Shown here piece after piece: positions 28,099 to 37,084 of a stretch of 64,000 bases of DNA. Below the pieces are notes generated by a model that was given only the letters and a program-made list of their open reading frames with translations, was not told the DNA's origin and searched no databases. Source of the stretch: Nostoc desertorum CM1-VF14. Its GTDB lineage: Bacteria; Cyanobacteriota; Cyanobacteriia; Cyanobacteriales; Nostocaceae. The stretch covers positions 19,915 to 83,914 of the forward strand of contig JAHHHR010000033.1 in the NCBI GenBank assembly GCA_019359245.1, given 5' to 3'. Within the stretch, counting starts at the first letter, position 1. Every line of letters begins with the position of its first letter. Position numbers and translations under genes: made by a program.

Positions 28099-29199
28099 AT
28101 GTCTAACAGTGAATGGAATAACAGATCGAAAAACACACTTCCCTTGCAATTACCCATAACATATTTAAAACCAGTGAAGCGTAATACGATTACCCATGAG
28201 TTCAACTCTGGTTCACACGCAGAAATACTACCTATACAGGAAAGTGACGATAATTTATCGGAAGCGTCCAAATTACTACGGCAAGGAATTCAACAGCAGC
28301 AAAGCGGTGAATTAATAGCGGCCTTGAAATCCTTACAACAATCTTTGGGACTGTTTGAGGCAGTCGGGGATTTGCAAAAACAGGCACAGGCACTTTCTTT
28401 TTTAGGATTGGTAACTTACAGCGCTGGAGATTACAAAGGTACTATCTCTTACTCCCAACAGTGTCTGTCTTTGCTCAACAATACCTCAGATTTAGCAGTG
28501 CAGATGCAGGCACTTTCCCATCTAGGCAATGCCTACCGTCACTTGAATGATCATAAAAAGGCAATTGAATTTCTAGAAAAATGTTTGAAAATAACGCAGC
28601 AACTGCAAGATAAACGGAGTCAAGTAGCGGCACTGAATAATTTAGGATTGGTTTATAAAGGTTTGGGCAACTTTATACAGGCAATTGAGTATCAGCAGCA
28701 AAGCCTAGAAATCGTCCGGGAACTCAAAGATAACTGGGGCGAGGAACAGGTACTCAAGAATTTGGGTAATGCTTGGTATGCTTTGGACAATTACCCAAAA
28801 GCGATCGCCTATTATGAGCAGTGTGTAGTATTAGCACACTCTTTAAAAAATGTTCGTAGTGCTTCTCAGGTGCTAAAAAACCTGGGGAATGCTTGTTATG
28901 CCTTAGGTGATTATGCTAAAGCCATTAAGTATTATGAAGATCGGTTGCACTTAGCTAAAGAAATCCAAGACAAGCGGAGCGAGGAACAGTCTTTAGGTAG
29001 TTTAGGAGTTGCTTGTGAAGCTTTGGGTGACTATAACAAAGCAATTACATATTATGAAGAACGCTTACTGTTAGCTAGGAATATTAAAGACCGTCGTAGT
29101 GAAGAACAAGCTCTTGCCAGTTTGAGAGTCGCTTGTTACGCCTTGGGTGATTATGCCAAAGCTATGCAATATCAGCAAGGTACATCTCAAAATACTTAA
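28099..29199 (+). CDS. TPR-repeat protein (Rapsyn/LGN-like repeats)
   Basis: The 366-aa product has an undefined N-terminal region (about 55 residues) and then seven tandem 40-residue TPR units, each reading roughly ALxxLGNAYxALGDYxKAIxYYEQxLxLAxxLKD. The 40-residue spacing is that of LGN/GPSM-type TPRs, which bind partner peptides in a superhelix. No catalytic or membrane segment is attached. It is likely a scaffold. Start ATG 28099 follows AGGAAGGGG at about 28090. Confidence 0.8.
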   Translation: MSNSEWNNRSKNTLPLQLPITYLKPVKRNTITHEFNSGSHAEILPIQESDDNLSEASKLLRQGIQQQQSGELIAALKSLQQSLGLFEAVGDLQKQAQALSFLGLVTYSAGDYKGTISYSQQCLSLLNNTSDLAVQMQALSHLGNAYRHLNDHKKAIEFLEKCLKITQQLQDKRSQVAALNNLGLVYKGLGNFIQAIEYQQQSLEIVRELKDNWGEEQVLKNLGNAWYALDNYPKAIAYYEQCVVLAHSLKNVRSASQVLKNLGNACYALGDYAKAIKYYEDRLHLAKEIQDKRSEEQSLGSLGVACEALGDYNKAITYYEERLLLARNIKDRRSEEQALASLRVACYALGDYAKAMQYQQGTSQNT

Positions 29200-29265
29200 A
29201 AAGTAAGGCAGAGTAAAAATTTAAAATTCACTTATTCAAAAATTAAAATTACTCGATAAATCCAT

Positions 29266-29943
29266 TTACCTCATTGCATTTTGTTGCTGGAGATATTCAA
29301 TAACTTCTAATGTATCTACTTGGGGAAATTCTGCGTAAAAATTACTCACACTCCAAAAAGGTTCTGGTGTTTCCAAAACAATTGTGCGATCGCCCCACTG
29401 TTCTAACCAAGGTAGCAATGTTTGTGGCGCTACTGGAGTACATAGCCAAACTGCTGCTGGAGAAAGCGTTTTGATAGCAGTTGCCGCTACCGCTATTGTC
29501 ATACCTGTAGCAATGCCATCATCAACTAAAATCACCGTAGCATTCTCGGCATCCACCTGCGGACAAGCAGGAATTAATTGGGCCTCAAGAGACTTAGCTT
29601 GGTTGATTGCTTTATTTAAAGCTACTTCGCGCCCCCGCGCATCATATTTGCGAAATAGCTTTTGCTCAGTCCAAAGAACATTTCCAAAAGTAGTGACTGC
29701 ACCAATAGCTAACTCTGGGTTTTCTGGATGACTGATCTTTTTCGCCACCACAATTGTTAACGGACAATCCAAAAGACGGGCTATTGGTGCTGCCACTGGT
29801 ATACCGCCTCTTGGCAAAGCATAAACAATTGGTATAGGCTTTACCCCAGAATCAATAGTTTGCTGAGTCAAAACATCATGAATCACTCGCGCCAATTCCT
29901 CACCCGCATGGGTGCGATCGGCAAAAAGTGGGGTATGTGACAT
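29266..29943 (-). CDS. Phosphoribosyltransferase-family protein
   Basis: The 225-aa protein has the type I PRTase signature VILVDDGIATGMT near residues 137-149, which binds PRPP, and YALPRGGIPVAAPIARLL near 40-57. The latter is typical of the stand-alone 'predicted phosphoribosyltransferases' close to hypoxanthine or orotate enzymes. The base acceptor is unknown. Starts at ATG 29943. It is divergent from the uracil-DNA glycosylase gene, with about 190 bp between them. Confidence 0.85.
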   Translation of the reverse strand: MSHTPLFADRTHAGEELARVIHDVLTQQTIDSGVKPIPIVYALPRGGIPVAAPIARLLDCPLTIVVAKKISHPENPELAIGAVTTFGNVLWTEQKLFRKYDARGREVALNKAINQAKSLEAQLIPACPQVDAENATVILVDDGIATGMTIAVAATAIKTLSPAAVWLCTPVAPQTLLPWLEQWGDRTIVLETPEPFWSVSNFYAEFPQVDTLEVIEYLQQQNAMR

Positions 29944-30135
29944 AGTTTCCCCCCAGCATATTAGGACGGCATTGCTTTTATCATGACTGAATTTTGTCTC
30001 AAATTAACTGATACAATAAGATTTGTATAAATAATTAAGTATTCAGCAAAAGTCTATTTATCTTGATAAATCTCCAAATAGAGCAGTATTTAACTCAGAT
30101 AAGACAGATGTGCTAATACCAAAATCCTAATTTTC

Positions 30136-30816
30136 ATGAGCAGCGAAACCCAACTCAGCCTTTTCGACGACTCAACCCTTAACCAACGAGAACTGATTCC
30201 CACAGACGCTAAAATTGCGATCGCTCCGGGAACTTATTCTGACATGACGGAGTTGGCACAGCATTGCAATAGCTGCCACCGTTGTGGATTGGGAGACACT
30301 CGGACTCATGCTGTCGTCGGACGCGGTAATCTCAAAGCACCAATTATGGTTATAGGGGAAGCGCCTGGCCAAAATGAAGATGAAACTGGCTTACCATTTG
30401 TAGGCAGATCGGGGCAGTTGTTAGAGAAAATTCTGGCATCCGTGAATCTAACTACTGAGGATCATGTATACATTGCCAATATTAACAAATGTCGCCCACC
30501 AGATAATAGAGTTCCTACACCAACAGAAGTGGCGGCTTGTTTACCCTACTTACTAGAACAAATTCGCCTAGTTGACCCCAAAATAATCCTGTTAACAGGT
30601 GCAACTGCTGTCAAAGGAATCACTGGCGATAAGCGGGGGATTACGAAAATTCGCGGACAATGGCTAGAGTGGGAAGGGCGTTTATGTATGCCAATTTTTC
30701 ATCCTTCCTACTTGCTGCGTAATCCTTCTAAAGAAAGAGGTGCGCCTAAATGGTTGATGTGGCAGGATATCCAGGCAGTACGTGCCAAGTTAGACGAAAT
30801 CCAAAATAATAGCTAA
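30136..30816 (+). CDS. Uracil-DNA glycosylase, family 4 (Fe-S)
   Basis: The 226-aa protein has the family-4 features: the iron-sulfur Cys pair in CNSCHRCGLGDTR (about residues 36-48), the GEAPGQNEDETGLPFVGRSGQLL active-site block, NINKCRPPDNR with the third Cys, and IFHPSYLLRNP containing the catalytic His. A further Cys (LCMP) completes a possible 4Fe-4S set. It removes uracil from DNA after cytosine deamination. The first about 25 residues are a poorly conserved extension common in cyanobacterial members. Confidence 0.92.
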   Translation: MSSETQLSLFDDSTLNQRELIPTDAKIAIAPGTYSDMTELAQHCNSCHRCGLGDTRTHAVVGRGNLKAPIMVIGEAPGQNEDETGLPFVGRSGQLLEKILASVNLTTEDHVYIANINKCRPPDNRVPTPTEVAACLPYLLEQIRLVDPKIILLTGATAVKGITGDKRGITKIRGQWLEWEGRLCMPIFHPSYLLRNPSKERGAPKWLMWQDIQAVRAKLDEIQNNS

Positions 30817-30853
30817 TAAACATCTTGTAACTCAATTTTGGATTTTTAAGATT

Positions 30854-30875
30854 GGTATAACTAGGGTATAACTAG
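30854..30875 (+). promoter_or_regulatory. Tandem 11-bp operator-like repeat before the toxin-antitoxin pair
   Basis: GGTATAACTAG occurs twice in direct succession (30854-30864 and 30865-30875), 29 bp before the antitoxin ATG. The repeats contain TATAACT-like -10 sequence. An RHH antitoxin binding here to repress its own promoter would be usual for such operons; that is inference. Confidence 0.55.
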
Positions 30876-30903
30876 AAGTATACTGACCAAAAGCAGCAGA
30901 GTT

Positions 30904-31140
30904 ATGAAAACTGCAATTTCGCTTCCAGATTCAATTTTTGAAGAGGCAGAAGCACTGGCTAGAGAGTTAGGGGTATCTCGTAGTGAACTTTACACAAAAG
31001 CTTTGAAAGCATATTTGCGGAAGTACAACCGGAATCAGATGTTGAACCAACTGAATACAGTTTATTCTGAAGAGTCATCTGAACTAGATCCAGTATTGGC
31101 AAAGTTACAATTTACGTCCTTACCGCGTGAGGATTGGTAG
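30904..31140 (+). CDS. Ribbon-helix-helix antitoxin
   Basis: This 78-aa protein opens with KTAISLPDSIFEEAEALARELGVSRSELYTKALKAYLRKY, a classic RHH/CopG strand-helix-helix. An acidic C-terminal tail (EESSELDPVLAKL) would wrap the toxin. Its TAG shares one base with the GTG start of the downstream toxin gene, so the two are translationally coupled. It is likely both neutraliser of MazF and autorepressor at the tandem 11-bp repeats upstream. Confidence 0.88.
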   Translation: MKTAISLPDSIFEEAEALARELGVSRSELYTKALKAYLRKYNRNQMLNQLNTVYSEESSELDPVLAKLQFTSLPREDW

Positions 31141-31478
31141 TGTATCGCGGAGAAATTTGGTGGGCAAATTTACCTGAACCACTCGGTTCAGAACCTGGGT
31201 ATCGTCGCCCTATTTTGATTGTTCAAGATGATATTTTTACTCAAAGTCGTATCAGCACCGTAATCGTTGTAATTATTACCTCTAACACTCTGTTAGCACA
31301 AGCACCAGGCAATGTTTTGTTACCGCATGAAGCTACAGGTTTACCCAGAGATTCTGTAGCTAATGTGTCTCAAATTTTTACTGTTGACAAAAGGTTTTTA
31401 GTAGAACGCGTTGGATCATTACCAGAACATCTACAAGAAGAAATAGACGAAGGACTGCGAACAATTTTGTACCTCTAA
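31140..31478 (+). CDS. mazF: MazF/PemK-family toxin (mRNA interferase)
   Basis: The product has the MazF core YRGEIWWANLPEPLGSEPGYRRPILIVQDD, with the conserved arginine-proline segment, then ISTVIVVIITSN and LPRDSVANVSQIFTVDK. Members cleave mRNA at short sequences. I chose GTG 31140, which overlaps the antitoxin stop by one base and gives MYRGEIWW; an in-frame TTG (31134) adds two residues. The full-length reading frame and intact motifs suggest an active toxin. Confidence 0.9.
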   Translation: MYRGEIWWANLPEPLGSEPGYRRPILIVQDDIFTQSRISTVIVVIITSNTLLAQAPGNVLLPHEATGLPRDSVANVSQIFTVDKRFLVERVGSLPEHLQEEIDEGLRTILYL

Positions 31479-31622
31479 GTGAGGTAAGTGAGGTCATGAA
31501 GATTAACCTCTCGAAAATCAATTCCTCTCTAATATTTTATCTCTGTGTTCTCTGTGCCTCTGCGGTTCAATAAATTACTTATTAACCACTCCAAACGCAG
31601 AGGAAGCAGAGAAAGGAAGATT

Positions 31623-33938
31623 TTACAAGTCCTTAGGAGTCTTAGCAGTCTTTTTGATACCTTGCCATCTTTCTCGCAGTCGCTTCAAGTTAGGAGTATG
31701 ACCACCATAACGCCAACTAACATAAGCTTGACTAATCTCATCTATAACCTCAGCAGTCGCTGGGGCATGATGCTGGTACGATCCTCTGGCATACTCTAAA
31801 GGTGTTTGCGCTGGATGCTTACCTAAACCTTTTTGGGTTGTCCATTGCAACATTTGTTGATAAAGGCTCTCCATTGCTGGCAATTTCTTTAACCATCGGC
31901 GGTTGCGCCACTCTTGCCACTGACCCCAACCCAGCCAACCGAAGAAAGCTACTATAGTTGTCAAAATTAAGCCAGTTAATACACCAAACCAACCTTGAGA
32001 GAATAAAGCTAAGAACCAAGCGATCGCTCTAACTACCCACCTAAATATTGTCTCAAATACGTTATTCAAGAAACCTGTCACTGGAGATGGTAGCCATCCA
32101 GCAACCCAGTGCCATAACTGGCGCAACACGCTAAAAGTCTGAGTATCTTCTACTGATGGAGGTATGAGGGGATGATTAGGAATCGGGTCAAAGGTAAACC
32201 AGCCATATTTCGGAAAATATACTTCCGTCATCGCATAAGCATCAGTATTACGGACAACATATAGGCCTGTAAATGGATTAAATTCTCCTGGACTAAAGCC
32301 TGCTACTAACCGCGCTGGGATACCAATAGAACGTAGCATTACCGTGAGAACTGTTGAGAAATGGTCGGGATAACCACCTTTATATTTGAATAGAAAAGCT
32401 TCTACTAAGTCATCTTTTTCTCCCAAATAAGGCAAATCGAAGGGATTTTGGGGAATGGAGTAGTTTTGCTTCAGGTATTGAGCTAGGTAGAGAGCCTGCT
32501 CATAGGTTGAATCTAGGCTTTTAGAAGACTTTGCGATTCGTTCCCGATTGTAGTTAGCAAGAATTTCTTCGGTACGTTGCCGGACTTTTTCGGTGATTTC
32601 GGGAGGAATTTGCAGATAATACTTCTTAATCTGTTGGGGATAATTAGTAGAAGCTTTACTTAATAAGGTGCGATCGCGGTATGGCACTTCAGACACTACT
32701 GTGTAGGTGAGTCCTTCTGATAATTCCACAGGCGATCGCAATCCATTTTCTGTATCAACTGCGACCATTGGTGTGGGAAAGTAAATCTCTTTGGGATAAG
32801 CCATCGCCGGAATTAGGTTAGGCAAATCCGCCACCACTGTATAAGTTTGGACTATCTCTTGAGTTTTACCAGTAGTCAGAGGTCGGTTCAGGAAGATTTG
32901 GTAAGACCAAGGCGATCGCTTGATGGTTGTAACTTCTTCATTACGCGATACTTCCCATCCTTTACCTGTATAACGGTCAAATCCTAATACTCGCCAAAAA
33001 CCCTCAGCTTGCGATCGCACCCGCATCACAACTTTAGGTTTCATCTCGCCCCGCAGGTTTTGGTTAATTTGGCTATTAAAACCGTAATAAAAGTTACTAT
33101 CTACTTTACCTGGTTGACCATTTTGATTTTGTCCCGTACCACTGCCTTGATTATCACCTTTACCTTGGCGGACATAACCGGGATTTATAATACTACGTCC
33201 AGTGAAACTGCCTTTTACTTGAATAGGAGAACTTACAGGAAAATTCCGTAACTGATAGCCAGGGAATCTGGGTAAAACAGCAAAAATTGCTAGCCCCAGA
33301 CCGACAATTAGCAAAAAAGTCAGAGTTAAAAATTTAAAATTAAGAGTTGAGGAACTCTTCTTATTGGATTTTTCCTTTTGAGTTTTTAATGGCTGCAAAC
33401 CCAAGCGTGAGCGATAATCTAGTACTAAAGTTGGTAGAGCGATCGCTAAAAATAACAGCAACACAGGTGCAAATGCTAAAGTTTGACTTAGCGTTGCTGC
33501 CACACCCAATAAAATTAGTCCTATAACGATCGAATAACCCAAATTCTTCCGGCGGGGTGTATCAAAGCTATGCAACACCTGGAGTTGAATTAATAACTCT
33601 GCCAAACTCAACCGCGTATCATTCAACTCTCCCACTAACCGCCCAAAGAAAGCACCCAGTGCTACTAACATTCCGATAGCGATGCAAAACTTAACTGCAA
33701 CGTTGGCATCGCGGCGACTATAGTAGCTCCAAATCGCACCCAATATACTTAGGGGTAACGCCCAAAAAGTGAATGAAGTCTCGGCGGCGATATCCGTCGC
33801 TACAATTCCCAAAATAACCAACGCTAGCACCAGCACCCGCAAGGAAATTGAATCTTCCACTTTTATCAAAGGCGATCGCTGCGGAAAATTACCTATAGAG
33901 ACACGCCAAAACCGATTCATCCTGGATAAGTTAAGCAT
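31623..33938 (-). CDS. Transglutaminase-like membrane protein (TgpA/DUF3488 type) lacking catalytic Cys and His
   Basis: This large protein (about 771 aa) has an N-terminal block of about six membrane helices, an extracytoplasmic transglutaminase-like core (about residues 500-600) and one or two membrane helices followed by a cytoplasmic DUF4129-like tail. In the core, the usual GFCEHF reads GYPDHF and the usual DAHAW reads DAYAM, while the Asp of FDPIP is kept. Two of the three catalytic residues are thus absent. Family members (TgpA) act at the cell envelope. It is probably a structural or regulatory pseudoenzyme. ATGs at 33920 and 33938 are both possible starts. Confidence 0.85.
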   Translation of the reverse strand: MLNLSRMNRFWRVSIGNFPQRSPLIKVEDSISLRVLVLALVILGIVATDIAAETSFTFWALPLSILGAIWSYYSRRDANVAVKFCIAIGMLVALGAFFGRLVGELNDTRLSLAELLIQLQVLHSFDTPRRKNLGYSIVIGLILLGVAATLSQTLAFAPVLLLFLAIALPTLVLDYRSRLGLQPLKTQKEKSNKKSSSTLNFKFLTLTFLLIVGLGLAIFAVLPRFPGYQLRNFPVSSPIQVKGSFTGRSIINPGYVRQGKGDNQGSGTGQNQNGQPGKVDSNFYYGFNSQINQNLRGEMKPKVVMRVRSQAEGFWRVLGFDRYTGKGWEVSRNEEVTTIKRSPWSYQIFLNRPLTTGKTQEIVQTYTVVADLPNLIPAMAYPKEIYFPTPMVAVDTENGLRSPVELSEGLTYTVVSEVPYRDRTLLSKASTNYPQQIKKYYLQIPPEITEKVRQRTEEILANYNRERIAKSSKSLDSTYEQALYLAQYLKQNYSIPQNPFDLPYLGEKDDLVEAFLFKYKGGYPDHFSTVLTVMLRSIGIPARLVAGFSPGEFNPFTGLYVVRNTDAYAMTEVYFPKYGWFTFDPIPNHPLIPPSVEDTQTFSVLRQLWHWVAGWLPSPVTGFLNNVFETIFRWVVRAIAWFLALFSQGWFGVLTGLILTTIVAFFGWLGWGQWQEWRNRRWLKKLPAMESLYQQMLQWTTQKGLGKHPAQTPLEYARGSYQHHAPATAEVIDEISQAYVSWRYGGHTPNLKRLRERWQGIKKTAKTPKDL

Positions 33939-34184
33939 TTCGAGTCTAAGTGAAAATCCCACGGAAACAATGCTGAGGACAAAACTGTTCGTCCTACTTT
34001 AAAGTATTCCCGTTACAGAAAGCTTTCTTATCCTGCCTTTAAGTATCTATGAAGGTTTAGCGCCTATTTTTACAAATTAAAGCCCTTGCAGGAGTTTCAA
34101 AACCCTGTTATCAACCGTTGCTTCGCTGATTTTGACGAAGACTCTGCGCCAGAGGAACACCGATTTTCCCTTAGAAGTACATAA

Positions 34185-34330
34185 ACCCCACCCCCCTCCC
34201 CGCAGGACTACGATGTACACATAAGTTATTGAATTACTCGAAACAAAAGCGAAAGAAAAACCTCACCCTGTCCTATCGGACAGGGTGAGGTTCTCCAAGT
34301 TAAATAAGTAATCAAGCAAACATGATATGA
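34185..34330. repeat. Dispersed repeat with perfect 13-bp hairpin
   Basis: CCTCACCCTGTCC (34261-34273) and GGACAGGGTGAGG (34278-34290) form a perfect 13-bp stem with a TATC loop. The surrounding sequence (CCCCTCCCCGC, CTACGATGTACACA, and AATCAAGCAAACATGAT) recurs in altered form at about 18580-18693, so it is a repeat family and not only a terminator. Confidence 0.65.
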
Positions 34331-34434
34331 CGTTACCGCGACCTGTAACGGCAAGAGTGAACATAATTTTGTATAAAAAACAACACAAACGAATAAATCC
34401 GTTGTGAAAAAGGGTGTCTTGGTAAAATAGAGGC

Positions 34435-34690
34435 GAGGCGAAATCAGCACAACACAAGAAATTTACTCGTTCTCCAAGCTTGGTTAGTAACCGAGTGGAC
34501 TAACGAGTACCCACAAAAAATCAATTATGAGGTAGAGGGTAAGTCTACTCCTACTGGTTAGTTGTAACCACGCCTTAAGTTCCGCAAACGATATAAGTAA
34601 GCACCCTGTTGCTAATAGTGTCGAGAGGACGAAAAAGCCACAAGGCAACAGTTAGGCAATGGTTACCTTAAGATATTCAGCATTACGTAC
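34435..34690 (+). ncRNA. Candidate structured non-coding RNA
   Basis: The 33939-34708 spacer has no plausible gene, yet about 255 bp here show nested complementarity. CTCGTT/AACGAG (about 34466-34506) encloses GGTTAGTAACC. GTAGA/TCTAC follows at about 34532-34548. GTAACCA plus GCC (about 34564-34574) pairs with GGC plus TGGTTAC (about 34653-34664), enclosing CTGTTGC/GCAACAG and the small hairpins GTCGAGAGGAC and GCCACAAGGC. GGTTAGTTGTAACC is an alternative pairing for the same strand. A-rich single-stranded stretches favour the plus strand. A weak promoter (TTGTGA, TAAAAT) is at about 34401-34427. I could not match it to RNase P, tmRNA, 6S or SRP RNA. An IscB-associated HEARO/omega-type RNA is one hypothesis. 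Confidence 0.4.
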
Positions 34691-34708
34691 TAGCGGTGGC
34701 AATTAGGG

Positions 34709-35686
34709 TTACATAGTGAGATTAATGACAAACAAAAGCGGCTGTTGATCTATTTCTGGAAACTCAACTTCCAGGGTATAAGTTGGGCTAAGTTGTTCGC
34801 AGCCTAACTCCACACTTAAGTGTCCCGAAGTCGAAGATGTTGCCATTGCTAAGGTACCACTTCCCCGAAGTGCCAAAGTTCCCTTAACGGGTAACTCAGC
34901 CTGAACAAGTAACTTTGTAAGTTTACCTACAGACTGATACTCTACTCTGATGTCTAAATTACCGACAGTGGTTAGCCATTGTCTTTCTACCACTGGACTG
35001 GTTGCTGAAAGTGATAGAGTCAAATTTTCCAGCAGTTGTTTAGCTGCTAGCAACGACAAAGCCATCTGTTGACGCGGTTGTAAATCTGGATAATCGCTCT
35101 GAATATTGGGAATTGTCTCCAGAGTACTTACAGACCGATAGGTGCTTCTTAGCACCAATCCAGCTATATCGTTTAGTGCTTGAGAATCGTTAGGGAAAAA
35201 GTTCTCCACCACTTGAACTAATTTTGCTCCCAGAGGCACGGAAGATGTCACCATCGCTTGACATTTTTCCAGCAATTGCTGAAAAACTCTCTCCGGTAAA
35301 GGACGTGGCAGATTCAGCTTCGACTGTTGTACCATCCACCCCCAGCTAGGAACGAGCGTCATTGACGGCTCGTCAACAAAATCGGGATAGTCGATTAATT
35401 GTGTTTCCCAGGGAAATAAGGGTGGGTGTTCTTGGACTTGGATTTGTAACCGACGCTTAAGGACGGCTTGGAAACGATCTTGCACAGTAGGAATTTCTCC
35501 CAATTTAAAGGTCTGGGGCGTTCCTCCCAATTTTGGCTCGCTGCTTTTTGAAGCAGTGGCTTCATTGAGGAGTTTTTTTACCCCGTCATTTTCCTCACAT
35601 TCTACAGATTGCCCGTTATTTTTGACATCATCTGTCAATAACCAACCGAGACACTGATATTGTGAGGATTCTGAGTCACTATTCAT
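34709..35686 (-). CDS. patU: PatU-like protein downstream of hetZ
   Basis: The product (about 325 aa from ATG 35686; GTG 35698 also possible) has no recognised enzyme motif. It has a charged N-terminal part and a C-terminal beta-rich section (VGNLDIRVEYQSVGK, GTLALRGSGTLAM). Identification as PatU rests on position: its start overlaps the hetZ stop by 8 bases, as hetZ-patU are arranged in heterocystous cyanobacteria. In Anabaena PCC 7120 patU is split into patU5 and patU3; here it is one uninterrupted frame, as reported for Nostoc punctiforme. It influences heterocyst pattern. Confidence 0.75.
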   Translation of the reverse strand: MNSDSESSQYQCLGWLLTDDVKNNGQSVECEENDGVKKLLNEATASKSSEPKLGGTPQTFKLGEIPTVQDRFQAVLKRRLQIQVQEHPPLFPWETQLIDYPDFVDEPSMTLVPSWGWMVQQSKLNLPRPLPERVFQQLLEKCQAMVTSSVPLGAKLVQVVENFFPNDSQALNDIAGLVLRSTYRSVSTLETIPNIQSDYPDLQPRQQMALSLLAAKQLLENLTLSLSATSPVVERQWLTTVGNLDIRVEYQSVGKLTKLLVQAELPVKGTLALRGSGTLAMATSSTSGHLSVELGCEQLSPTYTLEVEFPEIDQQPLLFVINLTM

Positions 35687-36884
35687 GAGTAGATGCACCT
35701 GATCCGGACACTAATGAGTTACGAATTTCCCAAGCTTGCTCAAGAATCTTAAACCATCGTTTTTGAAGTTGTGCCATTGACAGCCCTAAAGTTTTTGCGA
35801 TTTTTTCATCGGCTTGTCCTTGTTGCTTCAACTCTAGTAAAGACCGTTGCTTAGTGTCCAGCTGTGCTGTGTATACTTGCCATTGCTGGGGAGTTAAGCC
35901 CAAATTGGTGTGCAAAGAGGCTTCCAGCCACTCGTGAACTAATTCCCAACGGTGTAACAATGCAAACCGAATTAAATGATACTTGAAGCGCTGCTGTAAA
36001 TAATCTCTCTGACGAGGGGTTAAACCTAAAATCGACTCAATTTCCTGCGCTGATAGATCCTGGAGGCGGAGGGAAAAGTAATCAGCACAGTCAGATTGTT
36101 GCCGTTCTTCGAGATAATTCATTAATTCTGTAACCACAACGGAACGCAAGGTATCTTCTTCAGGTTCGGGTTCGGCTTGCGTTGCCATTGTGGAGCGCAA
36201 TTGATGCACTGCTGGTTCTTCCCAAGAACCATCGGCTTCTCCATTACTGCCTTCTGCGGCTTGTTCTATATCTACGCTGGTTTCTGGGGGCTGCTGTTGA
36301 GAAAAAGTTTGTGCTCGCAAGATAATTAGTTGCTGCTGACGCCCTGGTAACGGAATGCGTCGCTTGCCGTAGCGCTCGGTAAATGCCATGTACTCGGACA
36401 ATTCTAGAAGTGTCTGAGGGCGATAAGTAGCACCGAGTTGATTTTCTCGGCGGAAAGCGTTTAATGCTTCTAGATAAAAACTCTGTAAAAAATCTTCAAT
36501 TATAGTCAGTCGCCCTTGATAACTCAATTGCTTCTGAGGCGGATTAATGTATCGATAAATAATTGCACTCAGAGTGCTGTGTAATTCTACCCTGCCCCGA
36601 TTGGAACCCAACTGATAGTACCTGAGACACTGTTGCAGCCGATGCCGAGCGAGGGTCATCGCCGAGCTTTCTACAGTTCCAGAAGCTTGGATACGTTTGC
36701 TTTCATGGCAAATCCGATATACTTCGGTGGTAATACGTGTTGCTACATCATGGCAATTCTGTTCCGAAGCTTTGGTTGATTGTTGAAACTCCCTGGATAG
36801 GAGTTGAAAGATCACCTCCACGCCTTTAGAATTTTCTCCCAGAATATTTGCAGATGGAATAGTTGCGGTTGCGGCTGAATTCAT
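35679..36884 (-). CDS. hetZ: Heterocyst differentiation protein HetZ
   Basis: The 401-aa protein opens with MNSAATATIPSANILGE and contains RLTIIEDFLQSFYLEALNAFRREN, YMAFTERYGKRRIPLPGRQQQLI and, near the C-terminus, two sigma-region-4-like helix-turn-helix units (LSAQEIESILGLTPRQRDYLQQRF and QGQADEKIAKTLGLSMAQLQKRW). This layout and length match HetZ, a DNA-binding regulator required early in heterocyst differentiation and controlled by HetR. The upstream TTG (36899) would add five residues. I did not find a clear HetR inverted-repeat site upstream. The neighbours (sds, murI, amiC pair) agree with the Anabaena hetZ region as I recall it. Confidence 0.85.
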   Translation of the reverse strand: MNSAATATIPSANILGENSKGVEVIFQLLSREFQQSTKASEQNCHDVATRITTEVYRICHESKRIQASGTVESSAMTLARHRLQQCLRYYQLGSNRGRVELHSTLSAIIYRYINPPQKQLSYQGRLTIIEDFLQSFYLEALNAFRRENQLGATYRPQTLLELSEYMAFTERYGKRRIPLPGRQQQLIILRAQTFSQQQPPETSVDIEQAAEGSNGEADGSWEEPAVHQLRSTMATQAEPEPEEDTLRSVVVTELMNYLEERQQSDCADYFSLRLQDLSAQEIESILGLTPRQRDYLQQRFKYHLIRFALLHRWELVHEWLEASLHTNLGLTPQQWQVYTAQLDTKQRSLLELKQQGQADEKIAKTLGLSMAQLQKRWFKILEQAWEIRNSLVSGSGASTHE

Positions 36885-37084
36885 AGTCTCGGTTTTCAAA
36901 AGACCCTAAGTATTTAAATACAACCTGTACGACGTGGGTATTGGCTTCAGTTTTACGTATAAGCTAAACGCAGACCAATCCAACATTGAGGATGTGGCTG
37001 ATTTTATTATTCCCAACTTGGATGGGATTGTTCACACTTTGATAGATGTTATTGCCATTACCCAAGAGCCGTATACAAGTCATT

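Noticed and set aside
34226..34457. Minus-strand ORFs over the hairpin repeat at 34261
   Set aside because: They arise from a dispersed repeat family also found at 18.6 kb, and the peptides have no coding character.
36885..37084. HetR binding site in the hetZ promoter region
   Set aside because: I looked for the known inverted-repeat consensus (GGGTCTAACCCC) and saw only scattered partial matches.
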